Part shown: piece after piece, positions 1 to 8,319 of the stretch
Layout of the letters: each line of letters begins with the position of its first letter
Position numbering within the stretch: position 1 is the stretch's first letter
Assembly: GCA_016873935.1 (NCBI GenBank)
Contig: VGVT01000017.1
Span: forward strand, 1-52,055
DNA: 52,055 nt
Reading direction: 5' to 3'
Source: Betaproteobacteria bacterium
Lineage (GTDB): Bacteria; Pseudomonadota; Gammaproteobacteria; Burkholderiales; Thiobacillaceae
Made by a program: the position numbers and the translations under genes
Notes under the pieces: generated by a model
What the model was told of the DNA's origin: nothing
The model's database searches: none
The model's input: the letters and a program-made list of their open reading frames with translations, nothing else

Positions 1-21
1 CCTACCTGAGGATGTCGAAAC

Positions 22-468
22 TCAAGCACTTGCCGGACAACCCCCTTGTGCCTGCCGTGCCCCGTTCCCTTGGCTGCTATGTCCATCGCATATGACCGTC
101 AAATTCCACACAGATCGGCATAGAGCCGAAAAAATGACGGTGTCACCGGGTCCAGTTAGCTGGTCACCAAGCCATAGAATAAGGTTCTCTAGTTGCTCTT
201 GTGGTTTTGGAAGATCAACTTGTCTCAGGGTGGCTCTCAGTAAGTCTTCATCCAATAGAGCCCACTGTTTTCTGGATGTCATCCGATAAAGTGCGTAACT
301 TAATTTGGCAGATGCCTCTATTGATCTAGTGAGTAAATTGGGCAGCATTGCTTGTGCTGTTCCCGTTATCGAAAAAGGGCCACAACGAGGGCATTCGTAG
401 AAGATACGGTCGTTTTGCTTTGTCGAGTTTTTTAGGCTGCTACTACATACCGGGCAAAAATCAGCCAT
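22..468 (-). CDS. Zinc-ribbon hypothetical protein, probably truncated
   Basis: The ORF stays open further upstream, but the ATG at 468 is preceded by GGAGAG at good spacing and begins MADFCPVC, so I start it there (148 aa). Two CxxC pairs (C5/C8 and C26/C29) form a likely zinc ribbon, followed by ITGTA and a helical stretch ending LILWLGDQLTGPGD near residue 110. The last 35 or so residues look non-native (low complexity, no secondary-structure pattern). Base composition is visibly poorer in G+C than in all neighbours, which suggests transfer. Similar ribbon-plus-helix N-termini occur in proteins of defence islands (from memory, unverified), so this may be the remnant of a larger effector. 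Function unknown. Confidence 0.55.
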   Translation of the reverse strand: MADFCPVCSSSLKNSTKQNDRIFYECPRCGPFSITGTAQAMLPNLLTRSIEASAKLSYALYRMTSRKQWALLDEDLLRATLRQVDLPKPQEQLENLILWLGDQLTGPGDTVIFSALCRSVWNLTVICDGHSSQGNGARQAQGGCPASA

Positions 469-518
469 GAGTCTCTCCGGGTTCCTATACAGGTTGGTAA
501 GAAGTCCCCTCTGAGCCG

Positions 519-613
519 CCTCGCCTGAATGAAAGCTTCGGGGGCTTTCGGCGAGTATGTCTGAGCCCGAAGGGCGAGTTACGCAGCCGCCCGAAGCTTT
601 CATCCAGGCGAGG
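519..613. repeat. Large imperfect inverted repeat, extragenic
   Basis: Arms 519-542 and 590-613 are inverted copies matching at 23 of 24 positions (core GAAAGCTTCGGG). The 47-base centre carries a small GCCC-GAA-GGGC hairpin at 566-576. It lies in the gap between the zinc-ribbon ORF and nrdJ and contains no convincing gene. It resembles the REP-like extragenic elements common in Betaproteobacteria. Confidence 0.7.
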
Positions 614-651
614 GAACCCGAAGGGCGGCGAAGTGGGGCGCGGTTTCTTTG

Positions 652-685
652 GTTACTTTCTTTGCCGCGCAGCAAAGAAAGTAAC
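652..685. repeat. Perfect 14-bp hairpin, REP-like element
   Basis: GTTACTTTCTTTGC (652-665) pairs perfectly with GCAAAGAAAGTAAC (672-685) over a 6-base loop. A second short hairpin follows at 691-707 (GCCGGG/CCCGGC). Elements with this GTTACTTTCTTTG stem are a familiar dispersed extragenic repeat of betaproteobacterial genomes (from memory). With the inverted repeat at 519-613 it makes a composite block filling most of 469-833, where I see no gene. Confidence 0.7.
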
Positions 686-781
686 TTGCCGCCGGGCAAC
701 CCCCGGCCAACCACCCTGGTCTTACGTCGAACCTCCGAATCAACGCACCACGTAAGCCATCCACCGCGAAATCCCCCCTAG

Positions 782-802
782 CCCCCCTTTACGAAAGGGG
801 GG
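782..802 (-). terminator. C6/G6 hairpin downstream of nrdJ
   Basis: CCCCCCTTT and AAAGGGGGG arms around ACG form a strong hairpin about 30 bases beyond the nrdJ stop. On the minus strand no T-run follows, so it may be a repeat or RNA 3'-end stabiliser instead of a true intrinsic terminator. The G-run extends to ten bases, and a second C-run lies nearby at 773-777. Confidence 0.45.
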
Positions 803-833
803 GGGGCCACCGGGCGAGGGAAGCGCCAATCCA

Positions 834-3686
834 TCAGCCGCACGCTCCCACCGCCCCGCAGGCGGTGCAGAAATCACACCCATCCTTGCGGATCACCGTG
901 TCGTTGCCGCACTCCTTGCAGCGCTTGCCCTTCAGCGCCGGCAGGGGGGCGGCGGCCTGGCCGGCGCCGGTGCCGACGGCGGGGTCCTGCAGCATGCCCA
1001 TCTGCACGATGGGCTGGCCGTCCTCGGTGAGCAGGCCGAGCATGGCGAAGCGGTGGATGATGAGGCGGGCGACGTAGGCCACCGTCGAGGGCCAGGTCTG
1101 GCTCTTCTCGGAGCCGGGCACCTTGGCCATGAAGTCGCCCAGCGGTTCCGGGTAATCCACCAGCTTGCGCAGCTTCATGCCGATCCAGGCGGGGTCGAGG
1201 ACGCGCATGTCGAGCGAGAGCATCTTGCAGAGGCCATCCAGGGCGCGGGGGTATTCGCCGGAGAGCCACACCGAGTAGGGGCGGGTGACGCCGTCGGGCA
1301 GGGTGATCTCCTTCAGGCCGAGGACGAAGTCGTCGCCGGAGGCGGGGTTGAGTACATCGACCGTCCAGGACAGGGTGCCGTCGGTGCCGGTCTTGGGTTC
1401 CTTGGCGCTGAACAGGGCGTCGAGCAGGGGGCTGGGGCCGTCGATGTCCAGGGCGTGCAGTTGCTCCAGGCGCCAGCGCACGATCTGGGCGACGGCGGAG
1501 ACCACGCTGGGTACCTGGCGCGGTTCGCCGTCCGGCGGGAAGGGGATGGCGCAGGCGTCGTCGCCGCGGGTCTTGGCCAGGGAGTCGAGCTTGTGCTTCA
1601 GCCAGGCCCGGTCGTTGGCGCGCATGTCCATGGACAGGCTCTTGGCGAGGGCGCCGATGCCGCGCGGCTGCTCGGCGCCGTTGACCCAGACTTCGAAGGG
1701 GAAGGCGCGGCCTTCGTTCTCGATGTGGCCGACGAACAGGGCGAAGCTGCCCTGGGGGTACTCGATCATGTAGCTCCAGGCCGGGTTGCCGCCGGGCAGG
1801 CGCGGGCGGCCGGGCCACTTCAGGCTTTCCAGCACCGGGGCGGGCAGGGTCTTGATCTCGATGCGGCGGTTGACGTCGCCGGTGGCGAAGTCCTGCGGCG
1901 CGGCCTTCTCCGGTTCCACGGACAGCACGCTGCCCAGCACGGCGTTGGGCCGGTAGGTGGTGATGCCCTTGAGGCCGGCTTTCCAGGCGGCGGTGTAGAG
2001 CTCCTGGAATTCGCCGAAGGGGTAGGTCTCCGGCACGTTGACGGTCTTGGAGATGGCGGAATCGACGAAGGGGGCCACCGCCGCCACCATGTTCATGTGC
2101 GCCAGGGCGGAGATTTCCAGGGCGGTGACGAAGCCCGCCGGCAGGTTCTCCATGTCGCCGCCCTGCTCGCGGTAGAGCCGGTAGGCGTGGTCCTCCACCT
2201 GGTAGTCCTTGTGGCCGCCGTCGGCCATGCGCTTCTTGCGCGTGTAATACCAGGAAAAGGGCGGCTCGATGCCGTTGCTGGCGTTGTCGGCGAAGGCCAG
2301 GGAGATGGTGCCGGTGGGGGCGATGGAGAGCAGGTGGGAGTTGCGGATGCCGTGCTCGCGGATCTCGGCCTTGAGTTCCGCCGGCAGACGCGAGGCGAAG
2401 TTGCCGCTTGCCAGATACAAGTCGGCGTTGAACAGGGGGAAGGCGTCCCGCTCCTTGGCCAGTTCCACGGAGGCCTTGTAAGCCTCGTCGCGCATGAACT
2501 CGGCGGCCTTGCCGGCGAAGGCGCGGGCCTCCTCGCTGTCGTAGCGCAGGCCGAGCATGACCAGGGCGTCGCCGAGGCCGGTGAAGCCGAGGCCGACGCG
2601 GCGCTTGGACTGGGCTTCGAGATGCTGCTTCTCGAGCGGCCAGGCGGTCAGGTCCAGCACGTTGTCGAGGGCGCGCACGGCCACCGCCACCACCTTGCCG
2701 AAGCCGGTGAAGTCGAACTCGGCCTCGGGCGTGAAGGGGGAGCGCACGTAGCGGGTCAGGTTGACCGAGCCCAGGCAGCAGCAGCCGTAGGGCGGCAGGG
2801 GCTGCTCGCCGCAGGGGTTGGTGGCCTCGATGGTTTCGCAGTAGCCCAGGTTGTTGTCGCGGTTCATGCGGTCCAGGAACAGCACGCCCGGCTCGGCGTG
2901 GTCGTAGGTGGAGTGCATGATCTGGCCCCACAGCTCGCGCGCCTTCAGCTTGCGGTAGACCCAGATGCCGTCGCCGCGCTGGTAGGCGCCGTCGGCCATC
3001 TGCTCGGCGCCGGGGGCGGCCTTGTGGGTGAGTTCGACGTCGCCGTCGGCCTCCACGGCCTGCATGAAGACGTCGGTGACGCCCACGGAGATGTTGAAGT
3101 TCTTCAGGTCGCCGCTGTCCTTGGCGTGGATGAAGGCCTCGATGTCCGGGTGGTCGCAGCGCAGCACGCCCATCTGCGCGCCCCGGCGGGAGCCGGCGGA
3201 TTCCACGGTCTCGCAGGAGCGGTCGAACACCCGCATGTAGGAGACGGGGCCGCTGGCGCGCGACTGGGTGCCCTTCACCAGGGAGCCCTTGGGCCGGATG
3301 GTGGAGAAGTCGTAGCCGACGCCGCCGCCCCGGCGCATGGTCTCGGCGGCCTCTTCCAAGGCCACGTAGATGCCGGGCTTGCCTTCGGACTCGCCGGAGA
3401 TGGCGTCGCCCACCGGCTGCACGAAGCAGTTGATGAGGGTGGCCTGCAATTCGGTGCCGGCGGCGGAGTTGATGCGGCCGGCGGGGATGAAACCTTCTTC
3501 CATGGCCTGGAAGAACTGGCGTTCCCAATGGGCGCGCTCGTTCTTGCGTTCCGCCGCCGCCAGCGCCCGCGCCACCCGCAGGCGCACGTCGGTGACGTTC
3601 TGCTCATTGCCCTTGGCGTACTTCTCGAGCAGGACTTCGGTGGAAATGGCTTGCTCAGCGAGCTCCTGGAACAGGGCTTCCTGCAT
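834..3686 (-). CDS. nrdJ: Adenosylcobalamin-dependent ribonucleotide reductase (class II)
   Basis: Reduces ribonucleotides to deoxyribonucleotides using a B12-generated thiyl radical, so it works with or without oxygen. The start at 3686 (MQEALF) has AAGGAG seven bases upstream; 950 aa. The redox pair is C87 (LINCF) with a cysteine of C302-304; the radical-site finger loop is NPCGE at 290-294. After the barrel come two tandem related modules at about 607-745 and 772-887 (each with LSMDMR/LSLDMR, AW and PSVV/PSTV motifs), probably TSCPD-like domains. A cysteine-rich tail (C933 to C949, CKEC and CTAC) should shuttle reducing electrons. It is a single-gene unit with its own NrdR-box promoter. 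Confidence 0.95.
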   Translation of the reverse strand: MQEALFQELAEQAISTEVLLEKYAKGNEQNVTDVRLRVARALAAAERKNERAHWERQFFQAMEEGFIPAGRINSAAGTELQATLINCFVQPVGDAISGESEGKPGIYVALEEAAETMRRGGGVGYDFSTIRPKGSLVKGTQSRASGPVSYMRVFDRSCETVESAGSRRGAQMGVLRCDHPDIEAFIHAKDSGDLKNFNISVGVTDVFMQAVEADGDVELTHKAAPGAEQMADGAYQRGDGIWVYRKLKARELWGQIMHSTYDHAEPGVLFLDRMNRDNNLGYCETIEATNPCGEQPLPPYGCCCLGSVNLTRYVRSPFTPEAEFDFTGFGKVVAVAVRALDNVLDLTAWPLEKQHLEAQSKRRVGLGFTGLGDALVMLGLRYDSEEARAFAGKAAEFMRDEAYKASVELAKERDAFPLFNADLYLASGNFASRLPAELKAEIREHGIRNSHLLSIAPTGTISLAFADNASNGIEPPFSWYYTRKKRMADGGHKDYQVEDHAYRLYREQGGDMENLPAGFVTALEISALAHMNMVAAVAPFVDSAISKTVNVPETYPFGEFQELYTAAWKAGLKGITTYRPNAVLGSVLSVEPEKAAPQDFATGDVNRRIEIKTLPAPVLESLKWPGRPRLPGGNPAWSYMIEYPQGSFALFVGHIENEGRAFPFEVWVNGAEQPRGIGALAKSLSMDMRANDRAWLKHKLDSLAKTRGDDACAIPFPPDGEPRQVPSVVSAVAQIVRWRLEQLHALDIDGPSPLLDALFSAKEPKTGTDGTLSWTVDVLNPASGDDFVLGLKEITLPDGVTRPYSVWLSGEYPRALDGLCKMLSLDMRVLDPAWIGMKLRKLVDYPEPLGDFMAKVPGSEKSQTWPSTVAYVARLIIHRFAMLGLLTEDGQPIVQMGMLQDPAVGTGAGQAAAPLPALKGKRCKECGNDTVIRKDGCDFCTACGAVGACG

Positions 3687-3727
3687 GATGCGTCTCCTTG
3701 ATGCGGGCCTGGGGATTCGGCCCTTGT

Positions 3728-3743
3728 CCACTAGATGTATGGT
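3728..3743. promoter_or_regulatory. NrdR box 2
   Basis: Read on the minus strand, ACCATACATCTAGTGG matches the NrdR consensus at 11 of 16. It is separated from box 1 by exactly 16 bases (32 bp centre to centre, three helical turns), the pair spacing known for NrdR operators. It lies just downstream of the expected transcription start. Confidence 0.7.
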
Positions 3744-3752
3744 CAGACTTGT

Positions 3753-3781
3753 TTATTAGACACTACATCCAGCGTTTACAA
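3753..3781 (-). promoter_or_regulatory. Sigma-70 promoter of nrdJ
   Basis: On the minus strand, -35 TTGTAA (3776-3781), a 17-base spacer and -10 TAATAA (3753-3758) give a near-consensus promoter about 65 bases upstream of the nrdJ start. An inverted repeat with arms ACAAGAAA/TTTCTTGT (3778-3797) abuts the -35. Confidence 0.75.
3760..3775. promoter_or_regulatory. NrdR box 1
   Basis: ACACTACATCCAGCGT matches the NrdR consensus ACACTATATATAGTGT at 12 of 16 positions and fills the spacer between -35 and -10 of the nrdJ promoter. NrdR is the ATP/dATP-sensing repressor of ribonucleotide reductase genes; its gene is not in this window. Confidence 0.75.
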
Positions 3782-3819
3782 GAAATATTTTTCTTGTGCG
3801 GCGCGGCAGGGGTGGGGGC

Positions 3820-3836
3820 GCCGCGCGGGGCGCGGC
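3820..3836 (-). terminator. Possible terminator hairpin after xth
   Basis: GCCGCG/CGCGGC arms with a five-base loop lie two bases past the xth stop. There is no T-run directly after it, so intrinsic termination is uncertain. Confidence 0.35.
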
Positions 3837-3838
3837 GT

Positions 3839-4603
3839 TCAGCCCAGCGTGGCGATGACCGGCGTGTGGTCGGAGGGGCGTTCGAGCTTGCGGGGCGCCT
3901 TGTCGATGACGCAGCCGGAACAGCCTGCCGCCAGTTCCGGCGACAGCAGGATGTGGTCGATGCGCAGGCCCAGGTTGCGGCGGAAGGCGCCCTGGCGGTA
4001 GTCCCACCAGGAGTAACTCTTGTCCTCTTGCGGGAACAGGCGGAAGGCGTCCCGCAGGCCCAGTTCCTCCAGGGCGCGGAAGCGTTGCCGCTCCGGCTCC
4101 GACACCAGCACGTTGCCGGCCCAGGCGGCGGGATCGTGGACGTCGGCATCGGCCGGGGCGATGTTGTAGTCGCCCAGCAGGGCCAGACGCGGATGGCGAG
4201 TCAGCTCATCCTTCAGCCAGGCGATGAGGGCGTCGAGCCAGCGCAGCTTGTACTGGTATTTGTCGGAATCCACCGCTTGGCCGTTGGGGATGTAGACGCA
4301 GATGACGCGGGTGCCTGCCACGGTGGCGGCCAATACCCGCTTCTGCTCGTCCGCGAAGCCGGGGATGCCGGCCTGGAGATCGGCCAGCGGTGCCCGGCTC
4401 AGCACCGCCACACCGTTGTAGGTCTTCTGCCCGGAAAAGGCCACCCGCCAGCCCGCCGCCTCGATCTCGGCGCGGGGAAAGTTGGCATCCTCCAGCTTGG
4501 TCTCCTGCAGGCAGACCACGTCCGGCTGGGCGGTGGTCAGCCAGTCCAGCAGGTGGGGCAGGCGGACCTTGAGGGAGTTGACGTTCCAGGTGGCGAGTTT
4601 CAT
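3839..4603 (-). CDS. xth: Exodeoxyribonuclease III
   Basis: AP endonuclease and 3'-5' exonuclease for base-excision repair, cytosolic. Start at 4603 ([15 protein letters not shown]) is set by the family N-terminus; the frame is open further upstream but that part is not conserved, and no good ribosome binding site is visible. 254 aa, close to the 268 aa of the E. coli enzyme. Visible active-site motifs: WNVNS near the N-terminus, [27 protein letters not shown] and the C-terminal SDHTPV. It is divergent from the molybdenum genes and shows no operon partner. Confidence 0.93.
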   Translation of the reverse strand: MKLATWNVNSLKVRLPHLLDWLTTAQPDVVCLQETKLEDANFPRAEIEAAGWRVAFSGQKTYNGVAVLSRAPLADLQAGIPGFADEQKRVLAATVAGTRVICVYIPNGQAVDSDKYQYKLRWLDALIAWLKDELTRHPRLALLGDYNIAPADADVHDPAAWAGNVLVSEPERQRFRALEELGLRDAFRLFPQEDKSYSWWDYRQGAFRRNLGLRIDHILLSPELAAGCSGCVIDKAPRKLERPSDHTPVIATLG

Positions 4604-4717
4604 GTCGGTCTGTCGTGTGGATGCAGGTGGGGGCGGGCCGCCATCATGATTTTCCGGTGGCAGCCAGTATGCCATCCAGCCTCTCGACCTGCTCGCCAGC
4701 GAGTTATTGCGTCGAGC

Positions 4718-4746
4718 TTGCTCCCCGCAGCATTCACCCATATATT
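4718..4746 (+). promoter_or_regulatory. Promoter of the modE-like gene
   Basis: -35 TTGCTC (4718-4723), 17-base spacer, -10 TATATT (4741-4746). The predicted leader is about 27 bases. The Mo-box-like palindrome starts inside the -10. Confidence 0.5.
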
Positions 4747-4759
4747 CGAGCAAATATAT
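4740..4759. promoter_or_regulatory. Mo-box-like palindrome upstream of the modE-like gene
   Basis: ATATATT-CGAGCA-AATATAT: perfect 7-base arms around six bases, matching the layout of ModE operators (TATATA arms, six-base spacer). It overlaps the -10 region, 20 bases before the regulator start, which would fit autorepression. Confidence 0.55.
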
Positions 4760-4779
4760 CGAGCAAGCAGGAGCCGACC

Positions 4780-5136
4780 ATGCCGGAAGCCCTCAAGCCG
4801 CGCCTGCGCATCCTCTTCGGCGCCGACATCGCCCTGGGGCCGGGCAAGGCCGATCTGCTCGACAGCGTGGCGCGCACCGGCTCCATCTCGGCGGCGGCGC
4901 GCGAGATGGGCATGTCCTACCGGCGCGCCTGGTTGCTGGTGGACACCATGAACCGCTGTTTCAGGACGCCGCTGGTGGAAGCGAGCAAGGGCGGCGCGGG
5001 CGGCGGCGGCGCCCGCGTAAGCGAGCTGGGTCTGGAGGTGTTGGCGCGCTACCGCGCCATGGAATTGAAAGCGGCGGCCAGCGTCGCCGCCGAGATGCGC
5101 GAGTTCACCCGGCTGTTGGCGGCGCGCCAGGAATGA
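4780..5136 (+). CDS. modE: ModE-like winged-helix regulator, DNA-binding domain only
   Basis: Start at 4780 ([14 protein letters not shown]) follows AGGAG; 118 aa. It carries the ModE/LysR-type winged helix: [17 protein letters not shown], then [17 protein letters not shown] (helix-turn-helix, about residues 37-53) and a G-rich wing ([16 protein letters not shown]). E. coli ModE is about 262 aa and has two C-terminal molybdate-binding Mop domains; both are missing here. It may sense molybdate indirectly or bind with another subunit. It sits 52 bases before modA, so control of modABC is the obvious role. Confidence 0.85.
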   Translation: MPEALKPRLRILFGADIALGPGKADLLDSVARTGSISAAAREMGMSYRRAWLLVDTMNRCFRTPLVEASKGGAGGGGARVSELGLEVLARYRAMELKAAASVAAEMREFTRLLAARQE

Positions 5137-5164
5137 TCGCTTCAGCCGGCATGCCGGGCGCTTG

Positions 5165-5188
5165 CGTTATGTCCATTCGCATATATTG
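5165..5188. promoter_or_regulatory. Possible Mo-box before modA
   Basis: CGTTATGT at 5165-5172 and CATATATTG at 5180-5188 form an imperfect inverted pair with seven bases between. The left half equals the CGTTAT half of known ModE sites. TATATT at 5182-5187 may be the modA -10. Confidence 0.45.
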
Positions 5189-5974
5189 ATGGCAGTCGTC
5201 ATGCACCTGCTTGTTCGCATTTTCTTGCTTGCCGCCCTGGCGCTGGCAGCGCTTTCCCCCGCGCGGGCGGAGAAACTGACCATCGCCGCCGCCGCCGATC
5301 TCAAGTTCGCCATGGCCGAGGTGGTCGACACCTTCCGCGCCAACCGGCCGGGCGACCGCATCGAGGTGATCTACGGTTCCTCCGGCAAGTTCTTCACCCA
5401 GATCCGCAATGGCGCGCCCTTCGACCTGTATTTCTCGGCCGACATCGCCTTTCCGCGTGAGCTTGAAAAACTCGGCCACGCGGCCGGCCCCACCCGCCCC
5501 TATGCCACCGGCCGCCTCGTGCTGTGGAGCCTGAGGCCGGAACTGGCGAAGACCGCGCTGAAGGATTTGCCCAGGGCGCCGATCCGCAAGTTCGCCATCG
5601 CCAACCCGCAGCACGCGCCCTACGGCCTGCGCGCCAAGGAAGCGCTGGAACACCAGGGCGTGTGGGCGGCGATGCGGCCCAAGCTGGTGCTGGGCGAGAA
5701 CATCGCCCACACCGCCCAGTTCGTCGATAGCGGCGCCGCCGAGGCCGGCATCGTCGCCCTGGCTCTGGTGCTGTCGCCGACCATGGCGGGCAAGGGCGCC
5801 TGGACGCTGCTACCCGATGCCTGGCACGCGCCGCTGGAGCAGGGCTACATCCTTACCCGGCGCGCCGCCGGCAATCGCCTGGCGGCCGATTTCGCGAATT
5901 ACATGGGCAGCGAACCGGCGCGCGCGGTCATGCGCCGCTACGGTTTCGCGCTGCCGGGCGAGGAAGGGAAATAG
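5189..5974 (+). CDS. modA: Molybdate ABC transporter, periplasmic binding protein
   Basis: Captures molybdate in the periplasm and passes it to ModB. Mature part begins EKLTIAAAADLKFAM after a signal peptide (hydrophobic IFLLAALALAAL, then ARA cleavage). Family motifs GSSGKFFTQI and NPQHAPYG are present. The start is ambiguous: ATG 5189, ATG 5201 or TTG 5162 are in frame and none has a good ribosome binding site; 5189 gives 261 aa. First gene of modABC. Confidence 0.9.
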   Translation: MAVVMHLLVRIFLLAALALAALSPARAEKLTIAAAADLKFAMAEVVDTFRANRPGDRIEVIYGSSGKFFTQIRNGAPFDLYFSADIAFPRELEKLGHAAGPTRPYATGRLVLWSLRPELAKTALKDLPRAPIRKFAIANPQHAPYGLRAKEALEHQGVWAAMRPKLVLGENIAHTAQFVDSGAAEAGIVALALVLSPTMAGKGAWTLLPDAWHAPLEQGYILTRRAAGNRLAADFANYMGSEPARAVMRRYGFALPGEEGK

Positions 5975-5975
5975 G

Positions 5976-6653
5976 ATGTCCGACGCCGACTGGATGGCGC
6001 TCGTCACCACCCTCAAGCTGTCCGCCGTCACCACCCTGGTGTTGTTGCTGCTCGGCACCCCGGTCGCCTGGTGGCTGGCGCGGACGAAAAGCAGGTTCTC
6101 CGTGGCGGTGGAGGCGGTGGTCGCTCTGCCCCTGGTGTTGCCGCCCACCGTGCTGGGCTTCTACATGCTGGTGGCGCTCGGCCCCAACGGCCCCATCGGC
6201 GGCACGTTGATCACCCTGGGCTGGCATCACCTCGCCTTCAGCTTCAGCGGCCTGGTCATCGCCTCCACGCTGTATTCGCTGCCCTTCATGGTGCAGCCGC
6301 TGAAGGATGCCTTCGCCGCCGTCGGCGAGCGCATGACCGAGGTGGCGGCGACGCTGCGCGCGAATGCCTGGGACCGTTTCTTCAGCGTCGTCGTGCCGCT
6401 CTCGCGGCGCGGCTTCCTAACCGCCATCACGCTGACTTTCGCGCATACCGTCGGCGAGTTCGGCGTGGTGCTGATGGTGGGCGGCAACATCCCCGGCGAG
6501 ACCCGCGTGCTCTCCATCGCCATCTACGACCACGCCGAGGCCATGGATTACGCCAGCGCCCACGTGCTGGCCGGCGGCCTGCTGGCGGCCTCGTTCCTGC
6601 TGCTGTTCATGGTGTATTTCCTCAACCGGCGCTATCAGGTGGTGCACCTGTGA
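5976..6653 (+). CDS. modB: Molybdate ABC transporter permease
   Basis: Inner-membrane channel of the molybdate importer, 225 aa, about five membrane segments. Start at 5976 (MSDADWMALVTTLKL), one base after the modA stop and with AAGGGAAATAGG upstream. The cytoplasmic EAA-type loop that contacts ModC is seen around EVAATLRANAWDRFF and HTVGEFGVVLMVGGN. The earlier part of the same open frame lies over modA and is not coding. Confidence 0.93.
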   Translation: MSDADWMALVTTLKLSAVTTLVLLLLGTPVAWWLARTKSRFSVAVEAVVALPLVLPPTVLGFYMLVALGPNGPIGGTLITLGWHHLAFSFSGLVIASTLYSLPFMVQPLKDAFAAVGERMTEVAATLRANAWDRFFSVVVPLSRRGFLTAITLTFAHTVGEFGVVLMVGGNIPGETRVLSIAIYDHAEAMDYASAHVLAGGLLAASFLLLFMVYFLNRRYQVVHL

Positions 6654-7729
6654 ACGGCGAGTCCATCCAGGCGCGTTTCCGGCTCGCCTACCCGGACTTC
6701 ACCCTCGACGTCGATCTCGACCTGCCCGGCCGCGGGGTGACCGCCCTGTTCGGTCCCTCCGGTTCCGGCAAGACCACGCTGCTGCGCCTGATCGCCGGCC
6801 TGGCCCGCACCCCGGACGGCTACCTGGCCATGAAAGGCGAGGTCTGGCAGGACGGCGCCGACTTCCTGCCCACGCACCGGCGCTCGCTCGGTTACGTGTT
6901 CCAGGAAGCGAGCCTGTTCCCGCACCTGTCCGCGCGCGGCAACCTCGACTACGGCATGAAGCGCGCCGACGCATGCCTCGATCGCGCCGCGCTCGATCAC
7001 GTCATCGACCTGCTCGGCATCGGCGGCCTGCTCGACCGCCGCCCGCACCAGCTCTCCGGCGGCGAGCGCCAGCGCGTCGCCATCGCCCGCGCGCTGGCGG
7101 TGAAGCCGCGCCTGCTGCTGATGGACGAGCCGCTCGCCGCCCTGGACCTGGCGCGCAAGCGGGAAATCCTGCCCTACCTGGAACGCCTGCACGACGAACT
7201 GGAAATTCCGGTGCTCTACGTCAGCCACGCGCCGGACGAGGTGGCGCGTCTGGCCGACCACATCGTCGCCCTGGAAGCCGGCCGCGTCGCCGCCCAGGGG
7301 CCGCTGCTGGACACCCTGGCGCGCGTCGATCTGCCGATCAGATTGGGCGAGGATGCCGGCGTGGTGCTGGATACCGTGGTGGAGGAACGCGATTCCGACT
7401 GGCATCTGGCCCGCGTCAGCTTCGCCGGCGGCGGTCTGTGGGTGCGCGATGGCGGCCACGCCGTCGGCCATCCCGCGCGGGTGCGCATCCTCGCCCGCGA
7501 CGTCAGTCTGGCCCTGAACCGCCAGGAGGGCACCAGCATCCTCAACACCCTGCCCGCCGCCGTGGTGGAGATTGCTCCCGACGCCCACCCGGCCCAGGCC
7601 CTGGTCCGCCTCGACCTGGGCGGCTCCCCGCTGCTGGCGCGCGTCACCCGCCGCTCGGCCGCGGCCCTGAATCTAACTCCCGGTCAATGCCTCTACGCGC
7701 AGGTGAAGGCGGTGGCGCTGGTGGGCTGA
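6650..7729 (+). CDS. modC: Molybdate ABC transporter ATP-binding protein
   Basis: ATPase that powers ModB. The GTG at 6650 overlaps the modB stop (GTGA), indicating translational coupling; 359 aa. Walker A GPSGSGKTT near residue 38, Q-loop VFQEASLF, signature LSGGERQRV, Walker B LLLMDEPLAALD, then a C-terminal Mop/TOBE domain (about 290-357, GTSILNTLPAAV onward) that may sense molybdate. This Mop domain is notable because the neighbouring regulator lacks one. Confidence 0.95.
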   Translation: MNGESIQARFRLAYPDFTLDVDLDLPGRGVTALFGPSGSGKTTLLRLIAGLARTPDGYLAMKGEVWQDGADFLPTHRRSLGYVFQEASLFPHLSARGNLDYGMKRADACLDRAALDHVIDLLGIGGLLDRRPHQLSGGERQRVAIARALAVKPRLLLMDEPLAALDLARKREILPYLERLHDELEIPVLYVSHAPDEVARLADHIVALEAGRVAAQGPLLDTLARVDLPIRLGEDAGVVLDTVVEERDSDWHLARVSFAGGGLWVRDGGHAVGHPARVRILARDVSLALNRQEGTSILNTLPAAVVEIAPDAHPAQALVRLDLGGSPLLARVTRRSAAALNLTPGQCLYAQVKAVALVG

Positions 7730-7742
7730 GGGCGCGGCGCGA

Positions 7743-8015
7743 TCAATGCTTGCGCGGCCGGTTCGTTGGCCGGGGCGCGGGTGCCGGACCCCGGGTTTCG
7801 ATGTGACGGAAGGTGATGCGCCCCTTCGAGAGGTCGTAGGGGGAAAGTTCCAGGGACACCTTGTCACCGGTGAGGATGCGGATGTGGTGCTTGCGCATCT
7901 TGCCGGCGCTGTAGGCCACCAGGGAGTGGCCGTTTTCGAGGGTGACGAGATAACGGGCATCCGGCAGCACCTCCGTGACGACGCCCTGCATTTCGAGCAG
8001 TTCTTCTTTGGCCAT
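7743..8015 (-). CDS. infA: Translation initiation factor IF-1
   Basis: Binds the 30S A site during initiation. 90 aa, with the core OB fold ([46 protein letters not shown]) plus an extra Pro/Arg-rich tail of about 18 residues beyond the usual 72. The start at 8015 follows GGAGG. Many Betaproteobacteria carry a second infA outside the ribosomal cluster next to cold-shock genes, and this copy probably is that one. A separate promoter or readthrough from cspA could drive it. Confidence 0.9.
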   Translation of the reverse strand: MAKEELLEMQGVVTEVLPDARYLVTLENGHSLVAYSAGKMRKHHIRILTGDKVSLELSPYDLSKGRITFRHIETRGPAPAPRPTNRPRKH

Positions 8016-8080
8016 GGGGCCTCCGGGGTAGGGTGACAGGCAGGCGGCCCGAGCGTGGCGGGCCGCGGCCTGGAATGGGG

Positions 8081-8105
8081 AAAAGCCGTCCCGGCCTGGG
8101 CCGGG
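8081..8105 (-). terminator. Terminator-like hairpin after cspA
   Basis: On the minus strand, CCCGGCC/GGCCGGG arms (8090-8105) are followed after ACGGC by TTTT (8081-8084), eight bases downstream of the cspA stop. Confidence 0.5.
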
Positions 8106-8112
8106 CGTCCGC

Positions 8113-8319
8113 TCAGTCGGCGGAGCGGATGTTGCTGGCCTGCTGGCCCTTGGGGCCGGTGGTGACGTCGAAGCTGACGCGCTGGCCTTCCTTGAGGGTC
8201 TTGAAACCCTGGCTCTGGATGGCGGAAAAATGCGCGAAGAGATCATCACCACCACCGTCAGGCGTGATGAACCCGAAACCCTTGGAGTCGTTAAACCATT
8301 TCACGATGCCGGTTGCCAT
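8113..8319 (-). CDS. cspA: Cold-shock protein (CspA family)
   Basis: RNA-binding OB-fold chaperone that prevents mRNA secondary structure. 68 aa, start at 8319 after AAGGATCAAGAT. RNP1 is KGFGFITP and RNP2 is DLFAHFSAI. The leader upstream is U-rich (a T7 run at 8341-8347 on the transcript strand) and a TTGACC box sits at 8370-8375. Many members of this family are not cold-induced, so the condition is not assigned. Confidence 0.94.
   Translation of the reverse strand: MATGIVKWFNDSKGFGFITPDGGGDDLFAHFSAIQSQGFKTLKEGQRVSFDVTTGPKGQQASNIRSAD

Noticed and set aside
557-781. 74-aa plus-strand ORF
   Set aside because: Lies entirely in the inverted-repeat block and has no ribosome binding site.
1053-3701. 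Long open frame on the plus strand opposite nrdJ
   Set aside because: High-GC shadow of nrdJ; Gly/Val/His-rich with no domain, while nrdJ on the other strand has complete motifs.
3687-3830. Cobalamin riboswitch upstream of nrdJ
   Set aside because: The leader is only about 60 bases and has no B12-box-like motif; NrdR boxes explain the region.
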